This document shows, piece by piece, positions 53,121 through 64,000 of a stretch of DNA of 64,000 nucleotides (position 1 is the first letter of the stretch; every line of letters starts with the position of its first letter). The stretch comes from Undaria pinnatifida (lineage: Eukaryota; Sar; Phaeophyceae; Laminariales; Alariaceae). Location: NCBI GenBank assembly GCA_012845835.1, contig JABAKD010000007.1, positions 11,583,511 to 11,647,510 of the forward strand, given 5' to 3'. Under the pieces are notes generated by a model. It was not told the DNA's origin, ran no database searches, and was given only the letters and a program-made list of their open reading frames with translations. The position numbers and the translations under genes were made by a program.

Positions 53121-54500
53121 CTTTTGAGCATATTTGGAAGAAATGCGCCAGGTGCATCCAACGGCACACAAGGAAAGTTACCCCGCCGAGCACACTATAC
53201 CCCCCCCCTCCCGCGGAGCCGAAGAAAAATCTTGTTTTTTATCCACTGGGCATTTTTTGGGTTTTGTTCCTCCCTCATATTTGGTCTCACTGCCGAGATG
53301 CTATGCTGGAGTGCTTGGGTGTACTACATGATAACGTTCTAAATACAGATAGATAGGTCGAAATAATAAAAACAAATAAATAGGTGGTCTAGCTGCATAG
53401 GAGGAGCAATAATCTAAGATGGGCTGGCGACGGCTGTGGAAGTAATAATTGTGGAAAACTTCGCCCAAAATTGCCTCAAAACCATAACCAAAGATATTCT
53501 TACTTCTCAAGCGCTTGCTTCTTGCTTGCCTCTCAATGCTTCTGCGACGAGTCTACGACAACCTTGGGTGATGGTCCGAGTGGTACTCGTCTGGGTGTGA
53601 TTCGTCGGACTCATCTGACTCCCCATTCTGCTGTGAGACCTCATTGCGTGATACGGGAGCTCTGACAGCCTGACCCTTCAGCTGCGAGACATAATGGCGT
53701 GCGACGGAGGTTCTGACAACCTTACTTACCCTTTTGTCCTTTGGGTAGTTTTTTGTCCACCGCCGCCTTGTGTGCCGCGCTTACGTCAACACTGTCTTCG
53801 AATCTCACAGTCTCGGTACCTTGTTTTCTCAGAGCCAACGAAGCGGCATGCCTCCCTTCCACGTGGTAGGACATGGAATACTTCCACACCCACTCTACGG
53901 AGTTGCAAAGTAGTCTCTTCAGGGGTACGTTAGTTCAGCATGTCAATGACACGGCGTATGTAGAAGGCGTGCTCTTCGAAACCGCTTTCAGGCATAAAGC
54001 CAGGATTTCTTTGGCAGTTCCACCGGGGCGGTATAGGACACAGATGGAATAACTCTGAGGTGCAGCTTTCCACGACTTGGGTTCAACAACCCCACGTCTT
54101 GACCTTGCCTTCTTCCTTTCCTGAACCGTCGATGAACATGTGTCCGCAGCAGCAAATGAACTCCGAGCCATCCGCTCGGTTACTCCAGGCGCGTTCTCGC
54201 CAAGCTTTATACTCGAAGGGGGTCTGTAAGAAGCCCCCTTCTGCCAAGGTGACCGTGGTCATCGTGTCTAAACTTGTCTCTTTCTCTGACCTTTTCTGCG
54301 GAAGGCAGGGGCGTGGCAGTCCATGGTTACGTGGAGTCCTCAGGGGCTGCGTGGATTGCAAGATACCCCCCCCTGAACCCTGAACTGTGCCCCCATAACA
54401 TTGTATTCGATTAAGTATAGGGTTGTTATGAGAAGAAAACTCAGTGAAAGCATTTTTTATGTACCTGGTAGGAGATTGGGTAGGGTTTGAGGGATGGCGA
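53121..54500. other. No gene recognised
   Basis: Short frames only. A degenerate 40-bp direct repeat (GCTGTGAGACCTCATTGCGT / GCTGCGAGACATAATGGCGT) lies at about 53630-53720. The plus frame 54060-54383 and the minus frame 54083-54361 overlap and have no motif. Confidence 0.3.
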
Positions 54501-54529
54501 TGCGGGTCTCATCCCCTCCCCCCTCCCCC

Positions 54530-55400
54530 TACAAGGCACGGGATAAACAGCTCTTTGCGTCGTTTACTGCATTTGACAGTACAGTTACTGCTGTTTCGCT
54601 GCCCGCGAACATTTGATTCAACGGCAACCCTTACTCGACCGCGGGCGAATCGTCCATTTTGTAGCACCATACAACATACTCCCCACGCACTGCACGTGCA
54701 CAATGGACACGACAACGCCAGATTGACCATAAACAAAGAGGAAAAAATAGCTGATCTGCTGGCTCTTACGAAGCTCCATTGTTGCAGAAAAAGAAATAAC
54801 AGGTCAGTTATCAATTGCTTGTCGTAGGCTAGGGAGACGTTTTTCGACTCCTATGTCGCGGGGTCTTTGAAGTAACCGCGCTATATACCTTTGTGTGTGA
54901 CCACGGACTCTAGATTATTGACAAGAGTTAATGTGAGAAAACAACAACATACTATTTCCACGGCCGTTGTTTAGGGCTGGAATCCTCTTGAGGGCATTTT
55001 CCCGATTGCATATTTCGACGGAAATGCGTCAGATTCATCTGACTTTTTTTCGCGCCTTCTTTTGATGATGATTCATTGCGTCAAATACTGAACGTATGTT
55101 TGACGGGAACTATTCCAATGATGAGTTGCGTCCTGCATTAATTGTGCATGTCAAAGGTGGTGCATTATGAACCGGCCTTCTTTCCATTACGATTCGATCC
55201 GTCCGGCGACTCGTACTTTTCACGGGCCCGGGATAAGCAGCCCTTGGCATCGTTCACTGGCTTTTGCAATCATCTATTGATTCGTTGCCTGTGGGCATTT
55301 GCTTCGACGGCGGCGCTTAGTCAGCCGCCGGCGAAGTCCCCTTGTATTATGCTTAAATATGTACAGTATACGCAAGGAAAATGTGCGTCCCCTCCCATAG
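54530..55400 (+). repeat. Dispersed repeat of about 1 kb, copy C
   Basis: It contains GGACACGACAACGCCAGATT, CAGTTATCAATTGCTTGTCG, CGGCCGTTGTTTAGGGCTGG, GATGATTCATTGCGTC, CACGGGCCCGGGATAAGC and ATATGTACAGTATACG in the order of copy A. A partly overlapping fragment of the same family starts at 54530. Confidence 0.6.
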
Positions 55401-57371
55401 ATTACAAAAAAAAAACACACTCCAGCTGTGAGATCGAATATTTTTTCGAAGCTCAAAATATAGACTACCACGTATGTAACAGCGATAATTCGAAGCGTAA
55501 TACAAGTGAGTATTATGTGTCCAAGACGGTAACAAGAACAGTATTTGCATCATTCGACGGTAATATCGTATGAGTTGTTTGCAGGACCACATCTTCTGCA
55601 ACACAAGCAGAACGGATACGGCAGCATGAGATTGACCATAAAAATAGGGGAGAACCAAAAGCTTAGTTTCCTTGGGTACAGGGACATTCTTAGCTTTAAT
55701 TTACTGGGAAACCCATGTGATAGCTCTGGGGACGTTTGGGAAGCATATCCGAACATATTAAAGCCGTTTTCCCAGTGAGCTATAAGAACAAGTAAATGTA
55801 TCACCCGCGCTGGAAAATCATGGTTTCCCTGAGTGGCAATGCATCCCCTGCCCCAGTCATACGGATACGCCTGCAAACGATTAAGAAAACAACGGGTGAT
55901 GGAGATGAATATTATAATACACAACTCCATAAACCATCCATTCACCGACTGAAGAGGAATATCTCTGCTGTGTTCAAGGCCGCGAGTGATAGGTAAGCGG
56001 TGAGCCAAGATTGTTTAATATGGAGATTCCATACAGTGTGCAGGACCAAATCTTGTTGTGACGTGGCATTGTACCCACAATGCAAGGACAGCAGTATGCA
56101 ATTCAAGAGAAGGGGAACAATGCCCGTCGCGATTCCCGGATTGATTGCCGTCGTTAACGTCCAAACGCCATTGACGGCGACGGCGACGGTAGTCGTACAA
56201 GTTTGTCGACCCCGCACTGCCGCATGTTTTTCTTCTCCTGAGAACGAAAATATATAGCCGCTTGACCCGCGTCCGCGAACACCACTCACCGTTGTGTGCT
56301 ATAACATACCCCCCCCGCGCTCCCATTTGTTCAAACCCAGCCCCCCACGCCTTTAAAAACTCCTCCCTCCCCGCACCGGTTATACGACTTGCAGGATGCA
56401 CTAGGTAAACTGATGCATTCCCTTCCACAGCTGTCAGATTTTGCCCCCATCGAAAGCGGGTTTAATAGTGTGTCCGCGCACCGACTGACTCAGACCACGC
56501 TGGTGACCATGATTAGCTACATACACTGCTGTAGTTCCACGGGGAGTCGTCGACGGATAGGACACGCAACCCGTAATACGCGCGATCGGAGTATGACACG
56601 CAGCTGGCAAAGACGAGCTTCGACCAAATCTTCGATCTCACAGCTGGAGTGTACTATATTTATATATAATACGTGTCGCTTCGTAAGAAAATGAAATTAC
56701 GCTGGTATTTCTCGATGATGAGCCACACGCCACAATGGGTGGCTGCCACGACTGATTATGACGTCCTTATTTTACATAGAGGGTGACGTTGTCTATTTCT
56801 ATTGGGCGTCGTCGTCTCGTTTTCCATTGTAGCTTATATAGTATCCGTGTGTGCGGACGGCGGAAATGATCCCTCTATGTGACCAGACGTCGTCGGAGTT
56901 TGTTGTGTACATCCACGCTTGGGACTCTCGGTCGACATTCATTCAACTTCAACAACGTATGAGCAAGATTAACCCCTTTACAACTGGAAACCCGTTTTTA
57001 TGGACAAAAGTACTTGGATTTAGTATAGGGAGGGGTTCGGGGGCTCTAAAGGGGTTAAACGGCACCGAGAAACAAAGTAGGGGTATGTGTATAAAGAACA
57101 TAACCGCTACTGGATACAACACGTTTTTTTCCATCTTAATCTTATCTTTCCATCCTATATATTTTCCTCGTACTACTGCTCTCGCACTCCCTCCCAGTAA
57201 TATCTCAGATCCGGGGTAACGTAGCGGGCCCTTCTCTCTCTCCCTGCTGTACGCTGTATTCGACAATTGATTTCTGGTACTACTAGGTCTTTGCCTGGCG
57301 TGAACCTAAGCCCTAGGCTATCTCGATTTTTTTTGGAGTAATATCAACAGTTTAATTTTGTAGTTATTATA

Positions 57372-57470
57372 GTGTGGCCGATTGCGCCGTTAGTAGTGTA
57401 GTGGTTATTTTTGAATACTACTAGCGTTGGTCCTGGAGTTCGATTCCCACGTGGTTAGATTTTATCTTTA
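57372..57470 (+). mobile_element. tRNA-derived SINE-like unit 2
   Basis: GCCGATTGCGCCG, then A-box-like TAGTGTAGTGG and B-box-like GAGTTCGATTCCCACG, followed by a T/A-rich tail ending in an A run (57474-57480). It is close to unit 1 over about 65 bp. The upstream block 57170-57230 is also shared with 29968-30030. Confidence 0.65.
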
Positions 57471-57480
57471 TTGAAAAAAA

Positions 57481-57890
57481 TGCAAAATAACAAGGGATCG
57501 ATTTTTGAGAGCGGCTAACGGCTGACAGCGTGGGTAGGTAGAATTCTTCACGAGTCGAAGATGGAAGAAATATGAAGGCACGTACAGTATCGGAAAGGGG
57601 AGGAGGGCCCACTATGTGACCCCGAGTCTTCGTTAGTACTGGGCGGGAGCGCGAGGGTAGTGCGAGGACACCAAGTAGGCTATGAAGAGGAAGAAGTGTC
57701 CAGCTGAACGTACGTGCATGTTGCGATTGTGGACTCCCAGGCCGTATAAATCGTAACCTTTCAGCAGGCCATATCATACTTCCGCTAGTATCAGTCGTTT
57801 TGTATGTGTGATAAAGTTTTTCCGACTGGATACTGGTGCCCACATTATAAAACAATCAATCGATCTAACATACATAGTCTAGTCTATACA
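57481..57890. other. No gene recognised
   Basis: A 144-codon minus-strand frame (57421-57855) overlaps the SINE-like unit and shows no motif. Confidence 0.3.
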
Positions 57891-60800
57891 AAAAATTAAT
57901 ACAAGCCAGCTTTGAGATCGAAGATTTGTCAAAACTCATCTTTGCAAGCTAGCTGTGTGATACTCCGATCGCGCGTATTACGGGTTGTGTGTCCTCACTA
58001 AGGATATAGGTCGGTGACTCCCCTTGCAACTACAGTGTAACTATTAGGGTCAACAGGGTAATGTTAGTCAATCTGGGCACGGAAACTACAAAACCCGTTT
58101 CTGAGGGGGACAAAAATCTGACAGCTGTGGAAGGAAATGCATAAGTTTATCAAGTGAATCCTGTATGTCGAATAACCGGTGAGGGGAGGGCGGAGTATTT
58201 TAGGACGTGGGGGCCTGGTTGCAATCCAACGGGAGTGGGGGGGAGGGTGGGGGGAGGGAGGGGGGGCGGGTAGGGCAGCTCAATTATTGCTCCTCGAGGA
58301 AACTATAAATCATTGAAAGGGATAAATCTGACGGTTTTGGAAATAATGCACCGGTTTCAGGGTGCCGGGCGGGGGGGGCAGCTCAATCTGCGCGTGGAAA
58401 CTATACATCTTTTACGGGAATAAATGTGACGGGTTGGGAAAGAATGCACCAGTTTATCATGTATATCCCGTAAGTCGTACAACCAGTGAGTAGAGGGGCG
58501 GTGTGTTCGAGGGGGTGGAGAGGTGTGTGTATGGTGGGGGAGGGGGAGGGTAAGGAATATTAAAAAATGGATAATTATCCCATATGATCAACACTGACCG
58601 GGACTTCTTTTTTATCCGCTGTCACCGCGAAACAAACCCCCCGGCATGAGGTGGGTCACGAGAGCAAGCCCACCCTGAGCATGGGTTTCCCATCACCTCT
58701 CACCGGTTGTACGACTTACAGGGTATACGCGACAAAACGTGATGCATTCCACGGTCGTCCACCCCTCCCCCTCAATAATAGGCCTTTCTTTAGAGTTTCC
58801 GTGCACAGTTTGAATAACAACACGCTGTTGACTCTGGTACAAGCTAGTTCTGTGGGAAGTCGCCGACCTATGTCCTTACTGAGGACATATACCCACCATT
58901 AGCCTCGATCGGAGTAACACATGCATCTTGCAGAGACGAGTTTCAAGGAGATCTCCGATCTCACAGCTAGCTGCTGTGGTATAATAGTAGGAGTGCTTTT
59001 TACACAGTATTTAATAAAAATGTAAATACGTTCCAGCAGTGAGATGGAATATTTTCTCGAAGCTCATCCTTGCAAGCTGTGCGTGAAACTCCGGTCGGGT
59101 GTATAACTGGGTGTGTGTCCTCATTAAAGGTAATGGTCGGCCACCACCTCGTAACTAAAGTGTAGATAATAGGGCCAAGTGGGTAATTATATTACAAAAT
59201 GTCGAAATCCGCCAGACAGAGTAAAAAAACACCTCCACGCCCCGGATATCGCCTCGTTCACCTTTTAGAGCCGTCCATGCCGCTGCTGCAAGTCCCACCA
59301 ACCCCCGTCCCCAACGCCCCCTCCTTCCCCACCACCCGCACCATCGCCTAGACTTAGAACCACGCATAAAGCAAACCCCTACATCTATGTGACCTAAAGC
59401 CCTCCCCCCCCGCCCCCCGCCTCCCCCGCCACACCCTCCCCTCCTCCCCCACAAGGACTTATAGTTTCCAGGCACAAATTGACCTGCCCCACCCCCCCCT
59501 CCCCCCCGTCCCCCCCTCCCGCCCCCCCTTTTGATCAAAATCAGGCCCCACCGTCTTTCACAACTCCGCCCTCCCCTCACCGGATATTCGACTTACAGTA
59601 TTCACTAGATAAACTGATGTATTTCCTTCCACAGCTGTCAGATTTTGTCCGCCTCAGAAACGGGTTTTATAGTTCCCGCGCACAGACTGACTGCCTAACA
59701 TCACCCTGTTGACCCTGAGAGCTACACTGTAGTTGCAAGGGGAGTCGCCGACCTACATCCTTAATGAGTACACACAATCCGTAATACGCGCGATCGGAGT
59801 ATCACACACACAGCTAAATAATAGAATAAATACACTCTAGCTGTGAGATCGAAATTTTTTGTCCAAACTCATATTTGCAAGCTGTGTGTGATACTCCGAT
59901 ATATTTTAATATAAAAAATGTAAATACACTCCAGCTGTGAGGTCGAGGATTTAGTCGAAACTTATCTTTGCCAAAAGCTGTGTGTGATACTCCGATCGAT
60001 TATACAAAAAAGTGAATATTAACACTCCAGCTGTGAGATCGAATATTTTGTCAAAACTCATCTCTGCAAGCTGTGTGTGATTCTCCGATCGCGCGTATTA
60101 CGGGTTGTGTGTCCTCATTAAGGGTATAGGTCGGCGACTCCCCTTGCAACTACGGTGCAGCTATCAGGGTCAACAGGGTGATGTTAGGCAGTCAGTCTGT
60201 GCGCGGAAAGTATAAAACCCGTTGCTGAGGGGGACAAAATCCGACAGCTGTGGAAGGAAATGCATCAGTTTATCAACTGAATCCTGTCTGTCGAAGAACT
60301 GGTGAGTGGAGGGCGGAGTTGTGCAAGACGTGGTGGCCTGGTTGTGATCCAACGGGAGCGAAGGGTGGTGGTGGTGGGAGGGGCGGGGGGGGGGGGGGTG
60401 GGGGGCAGCTCAATTATTGTTCGTTGAAACTATAAATCTTTGAAAAGGATAAATCTGACGGTTTTGGAACGAATGCACCGGTTTATCATGAGGGTTAGGT
60501 TCGGGGGGATGCAGCTCAATCTGTGCGTGGAAGCTATACATTTTTTTAAGATGATAAATGTGATGGTTTTGAAAAGAATGTATGTATATTCTGTAAGTCG
60601 TACAACCAGTGAGTAAAGGGCGGAGTGTTCGAGAGGGTGGGGGTGGGGTGGAGGGGTGGGGGGGTGGAGGGTGGGGGAGGGGGCGACGAGGTGGGGGGGG
60701 TGCGGCGGGGGGGGGGGAAGGCTTTAAGTCCCATTGATGTACGAGTTTGCTATACCTGTGGTGCTAGTTACAGGCGACGGTGCGGGTGGTGGAGAAAGAG

Positions 60801-61569
60801 GGGGCGTTGGGGGCGAGGGCGGGTGTTGGAATTGTAGCAGCAGCGGCATGGATGACTCTATAAATATTATGAAGTGATATCCAGTGCGTGCCCGTGTTTA
60901 TTCCTCTGGCGGATTTCGATGTTAGGCGGGACGTTTCAGCAAGAGAGAACGAGACAAAAAAAATGAAAAAAAAGGGTGGGGGAGAGGAAGGGTTTTCAAG
61001 AGGTTTAGGTAACAAAATATTTTTTCAAACACTGCAGCGGTGAGAGATCAAAGATTTAGTCGAAACTCAGCTTTGCAAGATTGTATATGTGATCAGCTTT
61101 TTCTTTTCCTTCCTGTTGTTTTTTCCGCAAGGCAGCGGTCGTCTTGGTGTTGTTTTGTCCATGTAACAACAACAACAACAGCAGTTATCTTCTTCCTGTT
61201 GTTTTTGCCCGTCCAACATGTACCTGTCTCTATTTTCAGCACGCATCGTAGTGTTCATCTGTCATTTGAGGCATTTCCTTTCCTTCTCGATCTGCTTATA
61301 TACCATTTTTCAGAATACCCGTCGCCGTTATTTTTTGTCCTTCCAATTTTCTCATTTTTTTCCCTTCTTTTCTCTTTTTCGATGGTCTTGTTTTTTGTGT
61401 TGTTGTGTTCACGTACGTACCCGGTACGTTAGCATTTCGCCCGCTTTACCTTGATGATTTCGCGACTTATGGGTTTACTATGCTGACAGGCGTCTGTGAC
61501 CACATCATTTGTTTCTCTATAGAACGAGTCAGCACGGACTCTGGGTGTACTGACACGGTCGGGTATAAA

Positions 61570-61693
61570 GAACGGCTGAAAAACAACAATAACAACAACA
61601 GCAACAACAACAACAACTACAACAACGACAACAACAACGACAACAACAACAACAACAACGACAAGAACAACAACAACAATATCAACAACGACG

Positions 61694-61784
<91 letters not shown>

Positions 61785-61800
61785 AAACAACAACAACTAT
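61570..61800. repeat. Long (AAC)n microsatellite
   Basis: AAC units with occasional GAC, AGC and TAC interruptions; the longest pure run is about 61700-61783. The polyasparagine frame 61405-61851 (plus) and the polyvaline frame 61429-61803 (minus) are by-products. Confidence 0.95.
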
Positions 61801-61850
61801 CAACTAACAGCAGTAGTAGTACGTGCCAACGCCTTTGGCAATGCCTGTTA

Positions 61851-62394
61851 GCGACCAACACGGTGAATAAGCTCTCGTGTAATGACGTCACCGGGGTGAA
61901 ATGGTTAGAAAAACACAAAAATGTGTATCTCTCTGTCTGTTGAGCTCCTCATCGAGTAAGCACAAAACGGTTCGTCGAAAAAAAACGAGTAAAAATGTTT
62001 CAGGACTAGATAGGGCATAGACGCCTGGCCGGGTTGCGCGAACGAAAGCCTCCGAAGTATGTTTTCGGGTGCGATATTGAAGTCCTCATGGTGAAAACCT
62101 AGTTTATTTCCAGGAAATTTCCCTGCACCGGCCGTGAGTCAACCAACAATGCTAATATCATATATTGATTTTTGAAACGCTGACGCCGGCACGGCACTGA
62201 AATACATACGAGTGACTTTACCGAACAACGATCGGCTGCCAGCGCCAGATCACCAACAAGAAGTTGTTATCACGACTTTTATTGCACCAAGACACCGGTG
62301 TCCGTTCGGCACATCGGGTAGGCGGCTGGCAGTTCGACTCGAACCCCAGAGAGGTATTATAAAAAATATATATAATCATAATAAAAAAAAAAGT
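61851..62394. other. No gene recognised
   Basis: Short frames only; an AT-rich patch with (TA)n at about 62358-62395 precedes the next repeat copy. Confidence 0.3.
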
Positions 62395-62715
62395 ACGCTC
62401 CTCCAGCAGCTGTGATATCGAAGGTTTTGTCGGAACTCATCTTTACAAGCTAGCTGTTGTGTGTAGTTCTCCGATCGCGCATACCGGTATTACAGATCGT
62501 TGTGTGTCCTCATTAAGGATATAGCCCTACGACTCCCCTTGGAACGACAACTGAACCGGGGTCAACAAGGTGGTGTTAGCCAGTCTATGCGCGCAGACCA
62601 TAAAGCTGTGGTGGAAGGAAATACATCAGTTTATAAAGTAGATGTATCCTGATGTAAGTCGTATCACCGGTGAGCAAAGGGCGAACTTTTTAAGGTCGTG
62701 GGGGGCGGGTAAATA

Positions 62716-63455
62716 TGTGTACTTCTATGCCCATTTTTTTGAGCGGGGATTCGGTCCCAGCAGTATTTTTTCGTCTCTGCCGCAGTATCCGATTCTCGGA
62801 GCTGGAATTATCGGTCAAATAGCTTCGTTCGAGCGCCGTCTTCGGGGGGCGGCTTCAACGCGCCTCTTCCTGCCGTATCCGTTCCGCACCTTGACGTGAA
62901 CGCGGATAGACGCAGAGCTAGACATACATGCGAGAAGTGCGCTATATTTTGTATTTTGGCCAGTATTCGCCGGAGCTATTTCTGGATCTTGGCATATGAC
63001 GAAAATATCAAAGGACAGCATTTCCTAGTTGGCATCATTTCCAAGTTGGCATCATTTCCTAGTTGGATCGTAAATTTCTTCCCGACGTCGCTTTTTTCGT
63101 GGCGGCCTCGAAGCACTTGCCCTATTGTAGCTACTACCGTTGCTGTGTGTCGTTGCTTTTCGGCCCGGTGGGTATAGTGCTATGTAACCAACAAAGGATG
63201 TGTAGTGAGTACGATTCTCACCGAGATCATATTTGGTATTCAGGAGCGATCGCGCTGGAGGCAGTACGAACGGTCATTATAGCTTCTATTAATAGAGTTC
63301 TCCTGAGTACTACTAATTGTAGTACGTGGAGAGGGGATAGCTTTCAAAGCTACGACGGGTTGCCTCTGAGACGTTGGCTCAGTCAGAGCATGCCATGCAA
63401 GCTCGATGGGGTCCTCCATTTAATATCGAACACCTCCCTCGACGCCGTCTAATTA
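62716..63455. other. No gene recognised
   Basis: Plus-strand frames 62896-63177 and 63063-63452 overlap and have no motif. A short tandem GGCATCATTTCC(T/A)AGTT repeat is at 63031-63065. Confidence 0.3.
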
Positions 63456-63459
63456 CGTG

Positions 63460-63785
63460 GGTTTCACCCGTGCCCGGAACTTGTTCAAGTTCTGTAGGAT
63501 ACTCATACCCGTACCCGGAACTTCTGTAAGTTTGCGGCATGCCAATGCCACAAATACCCGGGGTACCGGTAAAGCATTGTCATACCTACCGGGATGTTGT
63601 GTAGGTTTTGTACGCCCGTGCCACAATAACCGAAACTTCTGGAAGTTCTCTAGGAATTTATGTGGGTTCTGTACCACCAGTCCCAAAATACCCGGGGTTT
63701 GAGTTATGTAACAACTCAATAGCCGTACTTGAAACATCTGAAAGTTCCGTAAAACTCCGATAGCCTTGCCCAGAATCCACAAACC
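63460..63785. repeat. Degenerate palindromic minisatellite
   Basis: Units built on CCCGGAACTTCTGTAAGTT and GAAACTTCTGGAAGTTCT recur about every 50-65 bp, with CCGTGCC.CA.AATACCCGG spacers. The core GAACTTC-n-GAAGTTC is self-complementary. Confidence 0.65.
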
Positions 63786-64000
63786 AAACATAACATACCC
63801 CAGGTATATGGGCATTGCACCTTACATGGGCAGGCCACAAGTGTCGCTCAAGACGCGAGGAATATGGCCCAGCAAACAAAACACAACCGACTGAAGATGG
63901 GTCTTCTATAGTATATCCTTGGCGCCATAGAAACACGAGATCGTGGTGACTCGACGACGTGTTCAACAACACTTCTCCTACCTTAATAACAAATCGTGTG
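63786..64000. other. No gene recognised (window edge)
   Basis: Part of a minus-strand frame (63658-63972) without motif. Confidence 0.3.

Larger units (their letters stand above)
55417..62715. repeat. Mosaic of a repeat of about 350 bp in both orientations
   Basis: The plus-orientation head is CTCCAGCTGTGAGATCGAA, followed by CTCATCTTTGCAAGCTGTGT, ACTCCGATCGCGCGTATTAC, GTGTGTCCTCATTAAGG, TCGGCGACTCCCCTTGCAAC, CAGCTGTGGAAGGAAATGCA and a tail AACCGGTGAG. Fuller copies: 57905-58200, 60018-60350 and 62395-62700 (plus); 56350-56670, 58690-58975 and 59560-59830 (reverse). Head-only copies: 55417-55470, 59025-59110, 59828-59900, 59920-60000 and 61025-61095. Tail-type copies: 58310-58500 and 60430-60620. 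G- or C-rich tracts often follow the tail (58220-58275, 59400-59530, 60360-60405, 60640-60720). Confidence 0.85.

Noticed and set aside
61405-61851. Polyasparagine frame, possible prion-like protein
   Set aside because: It is produced entirely by the (AAC)n microsatellite; the reverse strand is equally open as polyvaline.

Overview
The window looks like a gene-poor, repeat-rich stretch of a eukaryotic nuclear genome, most likely a stramenopile and plausibly a brown alga (moderate confidence). This rests on protein-coding exons with GT-AG junctions separated by introns of 0.2-2.8 kb, on Ty3/gypsy and Ty1/copia elements whose proteins have a heterokont-like look (for example an integrase tail ending in a PYWRVRY module), and on many satellites, foldbacks, MITEs and tRNA-derived SINE-like units. 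There is no operon-like packing, no CRISPR and no confident tRNA or rRNA gene. All names come from motif recognition by eye; no searches were run.

Layout. 1-5.5 kb: no gene recognised. 5.5-13.8 kb: a split host gene on the minus strand. Five exons can be chained, 13324-13762, 13029-13121, 10010-10271, 8413-8514 and 7532-7592, with splice phase agreeing at all four junctions. A further exon at 5516-5713 probably belongs to the same gene. The product is a largely disordered Q/G/A/E-rich protein of unknown function. Its introns hold MITEs, a (CCAA)n tract, a G-rich tract and a 440-bp foldback. 14-15 kb: GCTGTG minisatellite. 15.2-21.2 kb: a decayed Ty1/copia element on the minus strand (gag, protease, integrase, RT, RNase H) with a later MITE inserted in its integrase. 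22-36.9 kb: mostly non-coding, with MITE copies, an array of a 12-bp palindromic unit (27.4-28.2 kb), a SINE-like unit, a 0.49-kb tandem duplication, and copia-like and exon-like remnants.

37085-47482: a complete, recently inserted Ty3/gypsy element on the plus strand. It has two 421-bp LTRs (8 mismatches), a 5-bp target duplication, a PBS, a PPT, a serine/arginine-rich gag with a CCCH finger, and pol with PR-RT-RNaseH-IN. Gag and pol carry several reading-frame breaks and a changed RT catalytic motif, so this copy is probably not autonomous.

47.5-64 kb: a CAG/CGG tract, a second array of the 12-bp palindromic unit (50.2-51.0 kb), a dispersed repeat of about 1 kb (51.0-55.4 kb), two more SINE-like units, a mosaic of a roughly 350-bp repeat in both orientations (55.4-62.7 kb), a long (AAC)n tract and a degenerate palindromic minisatellite at the right end.

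The two most unusual things are the paired arrays of the self-complementary 12-mer CTTCCATGGAAG, which read as four-residue peptide repeats on both strands, and the nearly intact but multiply broken Ty3/gypsy element with an SR-rich, CCCH-finger gag.
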